A stretch of DNA of 59,719 nt from Elusimicrobia bacterium GWA2_69_24 (lineage in GTDB: Bacteria; Elusimicrobiota; Elusimicrobia; UBA1565). The first letter of the stretch is position 1. Every line of letters starts with the position of its first letter. The notes beneath the pieces were generated by a model. That model searched no databases and was not told the DNA's origin. It saw nothing but the letters and a program-made list of their open reading frames with translations. A program made the translations under genes and the position numbers. Location of the stretch: positions 1-59,719 of the forward strand of contig MGTY01000096.1 in NCBI GenBank assembly GCA_001799695.1, in the 5' to 3' direction. Shown piece by piece: positions 56,501 to 59,719 of the stretch.

Positions 56501-59500
56501 CGGGATGGCGAATACGGTAAAAGTCCCGTTGCGTTCGTTGCGCGCGAGATAGGTGCTGCCGCCCGCCTGCACGGGCACGGCCAGGTCGAGGTAGCCGTCC
56601 TTGTTATAATCGGCCCACGCGACCGCCTGAGCGAACCCGCTGATCCCGGTCAGGGTGAAGGTCGAGAACACCCCCCCGCCTTCGCCGTGCGCCATGATCA
56701 CCCCGCCGGCACCCAACGCGACGGCGAAGTCCAGTTTGTCGTCATTGTCGTAGTCGCCCCACGCGATGCCGTGGGATGCGGTCAGCTCCGTACCCGGCAC
56801 GACCATGATGCTGCCCTGGGCCGTGGCCTCGACGGACAATCCCGACACCATACCGTCCGCATCAGTGGTCTTGAGCGCGAAGTAGTAGTCCGCGTAGCCC
56901 CCCACATCCGGGATCGTGTAGGTGTGGCGGCTGCCCGGCACCGCGCTCGTGGGAATGAACACCGTGTAGGGCGCCGTGGAGAAGGCCGCGTCCGTGGCGA
57001 TCGGTCCTCTCGAGGAATAGCGGATCGTGAAAGCCCCGCCCGCGATCGCGCCCGAGCTCCCGTCCTCACCCGGGGCGGTCCAGGTCAGGGTCACCGCCAT
57101 GGTGCTGCTCCCGAACCCGCTCGACCAGGTGGACGCCACCACCAGGTCAGTGACCGGGGAGGGCGGCGCGGTCAGCCGCAAGTAGAAGGTCGTGTCCGTC
57201 AAGGCATGGACGTTCTCAAGATTTCCGGCCAGGTCCACGGCCCGGGCTGTCACCGTGTAGGTGGACCGGTCGTCCCAAGCCACGGAGGAGGCGGCGTAGC
57301 TCCAGGCATACGTAGTTCCACTGATGAACCCTCCAACGGTCCCCGAAGAGATCCACGCCTCGGAAGCCTGCCAGGCGTTCCCGTTCCAATACTGATTGGC
57401 ATGGCAGTCCAGGTCCGGGTCCGAACATCCGACTTGCTGGAGACGCAGGCGCAGGACGTCAAGTTGACCGATCCCGGGGTCGCTCGCCGTCCCGGAGATC
57501 GCCGATACCGCGCCTGATTCTCCGATAGGCGCCGTAGCCAGGGAGACCGGCGTCGTGTCATCGATGGTGAAGACCGAGGTGGCGTAGGCGCTCAAACTGC
57601 CCAAGGCGGTCCCATCTGGAAGATAGGAGGCGTCCTCGGCACGAGCCTCGAGGCGATGCTGCCGGTCCTGGACCGGCCAGGAAATGGAGGCGATGGACTG
57701 CCAGGAGTTGTCCGAGACCGCATACCAGCCGCCGTTCGCCACCCCCGCGCCCGAGGAGAAGTCCGTGGCCTGCCAATACCACGTGTCGCCCGTCAGCAGA
57801 TAGGATAGCCGAATATCGACTTGGCGGATGCCGGAGTTCCATGGAGCCCCCGGGTCCGAAGCCGCCCCGGTGAGCGGATTGCCGGGTCCGCCGAGTTGGG
57901 AGCCCTTATAGTATCCGTTGTTGAGCGGGAGGGCTATCCCGACTGTCGGAAGCTGGCTGTCCACGAGGAAAGTCCTGGAAGATATCCCTCCCGTGAACGA
58001 AGTCTGGCTATTGCCCGCCGTGTCGATAGCCCGCGCCAGGAGGAGGTACCAGGTATTCAGCGACTGGAGGGTGGTGTTCAGGCTCGGATCCGTGTAGATC
58101 CAGTTAGAAGACGCATCGGATGAGGTCGCCAGCCAATAAGGGCATGGCTGGTTGAAGGAACCCGCGCCGTTGTAGCACTTGTCCTTTCCCACGTTCTGCA
58201 GGGAGATGCTGGTCGCAAACATGGAGAAATCGTCTGCCGCCGTGCCCGAGACCACGGACAAGGCCCGTATGGGCTGGCTGGGCGAAGGGATCGCGATGGC
58301 GGCGATGGGAGCGGCCGCGTCGAACATGAAGTTCACGCGGCTCGTCCCCGCGGCTGCGGAGACCGGCCGCGCCTCCACGTGGGCGGACACGTCCACCGCC
58401 GCTGACAGCGCCTCGAACGACTCGCCGGATATCCAGACCGGCACGGAGGATCCCGTGGCTGCCCAGGACACGGGCTCGTTGTTGTCGGTGCTGGCCTCGA
58501 CCCAATAATCGGAACCCGCCCCGGGAAGATCCGGCGGGATGGCCGCATTCGGCAGGTCGAAGGCCTGCGTGGACTTGTTCCACCAATTCCCGCTCGCCGC
58601 TCGCCTGAAGGCGACATGGACCTTCGCGATGCCGCTCCCCCCGCTGTCCGTGGCGGTGCCGGATATGCTCCCGGCCACTCCGAAGTAAGAACCATGCACC
58701 GGGCTTTGGATGACCGAGACCGGGACATCCATCCAGGCGACATGACCATTAGGGTCGTTCTCGTGATCGGACCCGGAACGGGGCCCGGAGTAGCCGCGCA
58801 TGGTGATGCGGGAACCCGAGCCGAGTGGGCTGCCGTTCACGTTCACCGCGACGCTCGCGTCCGCGAACGCGATCCCGCTGAAGGTCGAGACCACGGTCCC
58901 CCCCAGGAATTGGATGGCCGTGGCGCCGGCAGCCAGCGACTGAAACGTCACCGAGGCGATCGCGAGCTCGGCGCCGGCGGCCTGGGTGTCGATGCTGACG
59001 CCGATGCCCGCGGCGGAGACGTCCACCGATGAGACACTCAGCGTCCCCAGGTTTCCGGCGTCCAGCAGGACGCCGATGCCCGAGGCCCCGCCGCGGATGA
59101 CGGTCGAGGAGACGGAGAGGCCGACGCTCGCCCCGGTCAGCTTGAGCCCCACGCCGGACGCCCCCGTGCCCAATAGAGAACTCGCGCGGACCTCGGTGTT
59201 GGTCGAGCCGGAGACGTACAGGCCGTGAGTGCCCTGCACGTAAGACTCGACCACGGTGTTGGAGGAGGACCCGGCCACGACCAGGGCCCCGATGCCGCTG
59301 TTGCCCGTGATCGTGCTCAGGCTGATGGTGTTGTTGTGGCTCAAGTCCAGCCAGGCGCCGTAGCCCAGCGGACTCAACATGCTGTCCCGCGAGAAGGTGT
59401 TGTACTGCGCGCCCGTGACATTGAGGGCCCGATTGTTGGCCCCCGCGCTCGCCATCGTGCTCAGACTCACGTCGTTGTAGTAGCAGTAGAAGCCCACGGT

Positions 59501-59719
59501 GAGCCCCGATCCCGCGGGATTGCCGATAAAACTCCGCGTAATCGTGTTGTAGGAAGCGCTGTCCAGGTAGACCGCGGAACTGCCGGAATCCGTCGTGATG
59601 GTGCTCTGATCGATGGTCCCGTAGTTCGCGGAAGCCGCCAGGAAGGCCGCATAGCCCGCCGGGTTGGATACCCAGCTTTGCGTCAGGGAGTTCCCCGAGG
59701 ACGCCCCGACGAAGTAGCC
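41534..59719 (-). CDS. Giant modular surface protein (partial, at least 6061 residues)
   Basis: One open frame runs from the right edge to a TAG at 41534; the start lies outside the window. From the visible N-terminal side: parallel beta-helix repeats (59719 to about 58760; [11 protein letters not shown] style); Ig-like units with SGTA and a WW pair; fibronectin III; seven VCBS/FG-GAP repeats (about 56790-55800; [14 protein letters not shown]) with calcium-binding Asp patterns, probably a seven-bladed propeller; long stretches of filamin/invasin-like beta domains (about 55400-50340); further FN3 and SGTA units to about 47340; a FlgD-like unit near 46450-46200; a series of carboxypeptidase-regulatory-like beta domains (about 46180-42750); and a C-terminal unit with NYPNPF, then [34 protein letters not shown]. 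That last unit resembles FlgD/T9SS-type sorting domains. Likely an adhesin or surface-layer filament exported with the PorV-like neighbour; ligand unknown. Confidence 0.9.
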   Translation of the reverse strand, partial: GYFVGASSGNSLTQSWVSNPAGYAAFLAASANYGTIDQSTITTDSGSSAVYLDSASYNTITRSFIGNPAGSGLTVGFYCYYNDVSLSTMASAGANNRALNVTGAQYNTFSRDSMLSPLGYGAWLDLSHNNTISLSTITGNSGIGALVVAGSSSNTVVESYVQGTHGLYVSGSTNTEVRASSLLGTGASGVGLKLTGASVGLSVSSTVIRGGASGIGVLLDAGNLGTLSVSSVDVSAAGIGVSIDTQAAGAELAIASVTFQSLAAGATAIQFLGGTVVSTFSGIAFADASVAVNVNGSPLGSGSRITMRGYSGPRSGSDHENDPNGHVAWMDVPVSVIQSPVHGSYFGVAGSISGTATDSGGSGIAKVHVAFRRAASGNWWNKSTQAFDLPNAAIPPDLPGAGSDYWVEASTDNNEPVSWAATGSSVPVWISGESFEALSAAVDVSAHVEARPVSAAAGTSRVNFMFDAAAPIAAIAIPSPSQPIRALSVVSGTAADDFSMFATSISLQNVGKDKCYNGAGSFNQPCPYWLATSSDASSNWIYTDPSLNTTLQSLNTWYLLLARAIDTAGNSQTSFTGGISSRTFLVDSQLPTVGIALPLNNGYYKGSQLGGPGNPLTGAASDPGAPWNSGIRQVDIRLSYLLTGDTWYWQATDFSSGAGVANGGWYAVSDNSWQSIASISWPVQDRQHRLEARAEDASYLPDGTALGSLSAYATSVFTIDDTTPVSLATAPIGESGAVSAISGTASDPGIGQLDVLRLRLQQVGCSDPDLDCHANQYWNGNAWQASEAWISSGTVGGFISGTTYAWSYAASSVAWDDRSTYTVTARAVDLAGNLENVHALTDTTFYLRLTAPPSPVTDLVVASTWSSGFGSSTMAVTLTWTAPGEDGSSGAIAGGAFTIRYSSRGPIATDAAFSTAPYTVFIPTSAVPGSRHTYTIPDVGGYADYYFALKTTDADGMVSGLSVEATAQGSIMVVPGTELTASHGIAWGDYDNDDKLDFAVALGAGGVIMAHGEGGGVFSTFTLTGISGFAQAVAWADYNKDGYLDLAVPVQAGGSTYLARNERNGTFTVFAIPGTSGGDTVGTAWGDYDNDGDLDLAVANAGGMDEFLLTNNGGNSFTKSNFTGSGGNTWAVVWGDYNNDGLLDLAGSDAPGNVFIMRNNGNSTFTKVVLSGTSADGRSMAWADYDADGDLDLAQAVNGTEQTLRNNGDGTFTKTLLPGMGAVTEGIAWGDYDNDGRPDLAVGNRAWVDTAVGHNNGDGTFSSVVLTGSGRDSQGLSWGDYDNDGSLDLAVTAWQAGVVVLRNAQQTVHHAPSAPGSGFTASFQEYSSSASSGVLTLKWDNGSDAETPSAGLNYYVRVGTTPGGSEILRIPARYSTDGFTGGGTCLYSTRLSTGAQRAMKLVVPRSTDTPTYYWSVVAEDSEFLRSAPSAGQMVDVVKPPVGFVLELPSSGGSFTAGTTQDVRVRAVDDAGQTAIAYAGTVAFSVTDGGPEAAGTGLPANYAFQPGDHGVKDFALGAVLGKAGLRALRVEQADDPALFGSTTALVTPGLPTKLQVLAPGEAAAAGTPSGKTGTPSGLLAGQSYMATLRAVDDYWNLVNGVVDVVDLASNDVAATMPASGALAAGQRVVSFTPRTSTMTFMLTATDIDGTPPHMAAGSAWSIPVWPAAAHHLHFESLPSTVTAGSVFSALLTAHDQYHNLLSAGPNAYVGTVQLSAEVFAAPQDAVLSPPSVFISTPDGGSKLLTDAFILKKAGSRWLLGTDQGNAAINTEVGGYSVRPYVYVATAAPVAVAVAPGPPGSTLEVRAGSVLSPGAQTFYGQVVDAYDNAVVSTVALYAAVVDVGGSPGSLAYDPGGGWAAIGASTQLVTDAQGRIGYDGAPDNANQPLAYRVSSAAGDWARVWVGTMTAPADLTPYITAQKDLTAVLSTKGGTPSGLVFVSSAAGIGVSAAPGSGGAFVIERRDDFGNPTDMGSTNISLSLPAGQGAVHAAAGYAQGVFGTTGDYGFEDQGGTAYLTSIAIPDGLTQAGFRYRDRMSSYSGTSPGSNLGHGGRPGTWTLQADAAPMSATHPLRVDPGAAAQLAFANAPNQQVAGRVVDFSAALKSFQAQSRDMFGNPAVPGAPVTVELSTVARTPSGSNDSFSFSASSDLAAVLPPVFQTPVPSVSISPLQVEATFYYLDTRASDNYPAGPSTYPVIGIADGASVLLSSAQYVLIVPDNIARITVLPMAAPQLFAGVTSQAAAFQTQDSFGNPSPVRPGQEDSGQSYVQFSLASNSPGFAGPSTGARVGLFEHTTDFFILDTLSSPATWLFTVDEVMDRGWAVGTATYSVLSGPPVAAVFTTSPRRLLAGTTVQLSGGVPIAAPIDVELVDAFGNVAASSWAVHTVYAKSTESATTRGGVDPLQPAADGPSWPVIGPSDTPLAVDIPQGQTRARFYIWDTRAGTTTIQAALVRQDGYAPAPVLQSQRITPGPADYFTIHQPFLMANPLKVSTPGLLARDLGGGRVLGVTARDRFGNVAAGDPVNGQYFAGLVRFSVSGDTTAATLTDLTASTDVPSAYWFRGAADVQPGIFNALQLVSSLAQELRVWATAQAEPGVYGFTDDAGRAHTTPPVTPDGFSDDDVFIGGVVAAGLDLASGTLTTGDGTTAAAPDPVALQRLTLQLQPPAAVWTADLSRLRVAKLGALAAAHVTELALYHDEDGDGLFGPGTDVFVASAAWTGSEWRFGDPAYGRAPLQEVDPVRAHVATTVRRYFLTVRLAAAGYAYGELPSGLGLSLAAPADLAFSTASQVGAAGNGFPMQSGPAAVVRPAGQVHAASADIAAWWDGTDVQGQALGLASYPYVDRGANRVGMLKLRLWSDGMPSALRKLRVTHTGTGADADIQAVRLYVDTDGSGDPAAGDGSFQPAIDAEITDPAAPVVFVSRSTDLVLRVYNPDPYNEAQRVLDPSTKTYFVVLDVSSSAVWAATHGVSAGVSDFTVDAPDLVSPAGLPAVSTLAVVTTAVDQSSPTAAVTLPAQGAFVADVPLIAGTAADPGPKQSGVAAVELRLLRIADGRYWDFASETWGAAAVSTAAAGTAAWSYVPSAAFRAGLASGYDYAVQVRAADAMTPPNSGSFGAAAATFTFVDSTPPAAVTGLSAAYQGQLGALELSWSAPGDDGSVEALRTGASFLVQHATFAAVSWSSASAQVSVSTVGIVPGSLQKTAIGSLKGGSTHYFRLWTRDGAGNASGASNQAAAFLPLQANRLVLVAPGETFVSGVGKTGTPALQTTHSTFTVTAYAVDTSTVLVANTAAAVQIVVAGDAGLVVTPASAALSGGQASFGVKLTVGQLAQVTAQTVPPGVLEDGITQVSAISGTNLILDGTVLAPASVQQGAGNVALLRLRLWTNVGALSWSGLSVRVDGASAAVKTVGLFRDENGDQALDPNADLRLSTVSVSGDSAELSFAEAVVDPSTRTFFVTVNVASAAAVGVQFGVTLVSSAAFTVTGGSVTAQALYPFSSGLATVTAPNSGSNDATPPVSRILWPADGSSVSSLDVLSGTAADNVDVDRVLVGLRRVVDGKWWSGSNWVVSAGVVQDTATFTAPLWTWYGGPASASLLAGATYQLSTWAVDKAGNWQAAPHQAVVTGSTVTQGGDRTPPLSAILFPVAGSVLNDLGRLSGTASDETALDRVEVAFRHESSGLWWNGSGWTAGSILLNRAALNGGFWSYGGPARAYLVDGASYTVQSRAADLAGNLQHPLAVSSFTFQAVAPGISSPTAVVNSPAPGALVASLATLSGTVTGDAGRIRVLLQDLGSGLWWRGGTQEWAAAPADNFASFGAGYWRFEQGPGTGYLRAGSSYTITAEAADAAESLVQTPPWRSTVFTSSGGAQGLDTTPPSAAIVSPAVGAGSLVSLGAVSGTAVDDNGVSRIFVSIRRRSDGFWWGESAGWTSLQTGNLATLAAPGAGSTAWSYASLPDSFLSIGSSYTILAAAKDGAGNLQTPPAERGFTFAGEVVVDTAPPAAVLNLVARSTAPGLAELTWTAPGDDGASGTAASYHVHVSSVAPLTNANFFGVPAAAGDDAFSMARLGVADVRWPPYSSDVRDPQAGGAAETLLVYGLEPGKTYHFGVRAVDGAGNLSPAFNSASVFVPLPVVPGDGSGSGTWTPALVPACSVVTATFTFTAGTHTFLGGGLVAVKLPESWPVPQVQCSTCGSYARFTSTSTGGLSMTMLPVLGPRWVGVQVLSGQLRPGEKVLLAFERAFTPAIPATGIRVDARSRASWSGELRPLASAPAFDHGVGAAKQVRFVLGSTLNLGPAQASPVVQIAGADSCGNGAAPAAAQSLRLRGALADASTDPGAEFSLAQGFASPTTSLALVVTSTYAPAFYYRNALGGNRAVEVSYLDFADGVTTRTATLPVYVTGTAIGFLPGTLSVDTGTAVSGQAAVTITPDRDGVADRVFISFSPTAGDFPWKVSLSTAADLSAPVRRFTGTGSPGRNVSWDGTDPEGRARPGLYYVGLDAGSGVAVDTSTLRVTVSALGILGKVRLGGTPVAGASVRAAGAGLSVWDRTDAAGDYALYGLRAGSTYTVTVEYFDAASSRTAVLASTVAAPAAAADFALVLPSRLRVSASLGEPAPSDLLGEARADNAAFTRRVPGPLHFPAGSLSSDDGAAAPSTWTALDVAAGSHTLTFQAAGYDVHVSSVYVGTGQVVDRAHVFTRQATLYGAVTLLEPQERGVSVTVEATPVGAARATRWTSVFLPGRLDAGQIPAVSGRFALRGVDRGTYTLTARGLGFGSVSTGPFVVGTADLGAPDAGGPSFPPLDYAGAITGTLILQGDTSDRPALELTVGAWSPRTAAAGFTRVRLGASPTLSSASYRLTGLPDGDYRLHTALSGFELAVDTSSADGYPAVRISSGVGSKDLTLKKFTGRLRADFRLPAGSADYGNISLSLEGPGTSVSTPDVTGLPGTTFQVWPASASWTSRAELGSGLYQLRAQYRTTGAVASREVFVVNGLTSSAAADLRGATQRVSGVVRLAGSVSFHYTTYSVTVGSLRDLAGLAAESRFCSPVYGGCISTSSLRMELYPFETGLGGLPEVAYGSGYAAPIATSGAYGFEKIPPGTYLLADRADLDGDDSNGGELPLLAQTVVVGTTSLTADLSIVSGRQVRGTVRAPLGRSGIEGVVVSLVDAMGVTLQSRAVDFAGGASAEFILEQAAAGGYLLRAADSVSPPRWVAPPVALEVAADDVDLPALQLYAAAAIKGSISVKQVLVLGSSTTFAVTPIGRDNRDRLPPGLRIAASADPWVDGGVGSALLAPDGRLDLDSYGRFQVVGLRPGSYRLVFSQSGAGGDRLGDGSFSLAPLALSGITVEEGQSKDIGVVELRPTQDLSGLVLDAAGAAVPNIPVVAIGGSHSVETRTDASGRFLLSLDPGQRYYDIWAARRDELEGGASREDAPYEARLLAAVDILAQTAELRIVLERADASLACRVAAEDGGTLENPDPKHPGQKGAKVYIQKAAQTPVLNPLGDLVVNTAEDGSFTVAGLVPGEYKLVGHAVGYRQKAVRRTLSSGENTGCVLTLDKGATLSGVIVNPDNSNPSRSDVAEVLAVSADNAEVLVGSLRSPGKSEVVDQYEISGFRPALAYHVIIKDAYGNQFAPPEARGLTFSDSSEKKRINIQLRKAPPEVRFVAEQPSARMFQLYFNLDRPLRSSARAEDNAPAAMVAVSTGVLSAWTIREDRLQVSADLDASATSVSSLAVAFAAYSNVEDPFAAAGEYWMMRTTAAVFLGVDAAAQTAISAATGGEAKAGGKDPSKVTLPAGALDVDASSTVVVTVQQARGGSPNSFKGQGAGAGRSVVPRYGPAAYPEGLYRALAAVPPTVNPLSAFYDFMLPLGLRTQLRKPAELVINYDTATVTDPTALNLYWFNEAANLYVLQNDALGRNPEIDWVNHTIKVRVNHFSTFVLLNSRTAVITDAGSFGGGEISAFNYPNPFDLAARTVTRAEDAGQMSSIRGTMIRIGLPAGVQGEVRVHIFDVAGERVRSMTFTAQSGGKFNYLEWDGRNDAGKDVASGVYIGEAKAGGKKAFFKMGLVK

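Overview
The window is a GC-rich bacterial chromosome segment, densely packed, with many four-base gene overlaps. Several features suggest an uncultured member of the Elusimicrobiota or a neighbouring deep lineage: an enormous multidomain surface protein next to a PorV-type outer-membrane gene, HEAT and WD40/HSP90-like secreted or membrane proteins, and a zinc-ribbon protein gene leading into rnpB. This assignment is a low-certainty inference; no rRNA is present to settle it.

Layout. 1-92 is the tail of a methyltransferase-like gene. 93-3670 is an accessory block flanked by a perfect 35-base direct repeat; it holds a lipoprotein, two further exported proteins (one with ankyrin repeats) and an unknown protein on the opposite strand. 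3688-6177 is glycogen phosphorylase and 6237-6962 an ERCC4-type nuclease. 7004-8410 is a mosaic: a nucleotidyltransferase and its small partner lie between fragments of a duplicated glycosyltransferase gene whose intact copy is at 8473-10734. hemB-hemL (tetrapyrrole synthesis) form an operon with the glycosyltransferase and diverge from guaB. A 36-base tandem repeat follows guaB. The operon read leftward from 16352 encodes a zinc-ribbon coiled coil, an RNase HI-like protein that has lost catalytic acids, and then RNase P RNA. 16435-27004 holds a GIY-YIG-like protein, ptsI, a pair of single-pass membrane proteins (HSP90-like plus WD40; pseudokinase plus carbohydrate-binding-like domain), tRNA-Val(CAC), an AAA ATPase, a cysteine-cluster protein, a DnaJ-domain membrane protein and a membrane TPR-like protein. 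27084-30341 holds unknown exported or membrane proteins and a candidate small RNA. 30383-35023 is a complete nucleoside-type ABC importer (BMP lipoprotein, double ATPase, two permeases). 35055-37718 encodes a secreted MsrB-MsrA fusion and an amino-acid permease. 37725-37901 is a remnant of an alanine symporter, followed by a HEAT-repeat exported protein. From 40530 to the right edge, a PorV-like protein and a giant protein of at least 6061 residues are read leftward.

Gene expression. At seven gene starts a -10-like hexamer lies exactly six bases before the start codon (glgP, hemB, guaB, the BMP gene, and those at 19547, 26199 and 29284), and others are close to this. This is the arrangement expected for leaderless mRNAs. 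Internal operon genes, and the first gene of the accessory block, instead show Shine-Dalgarno sequences. The most interesting parts are the leaderless architecture, the HSP90-like/pseudokinase pair, the dead RNase HI between a zinc-ribbon gene and rnpB, the mosaic nucleotidyltransferase locus and the giant protein with its PorV neighbour.
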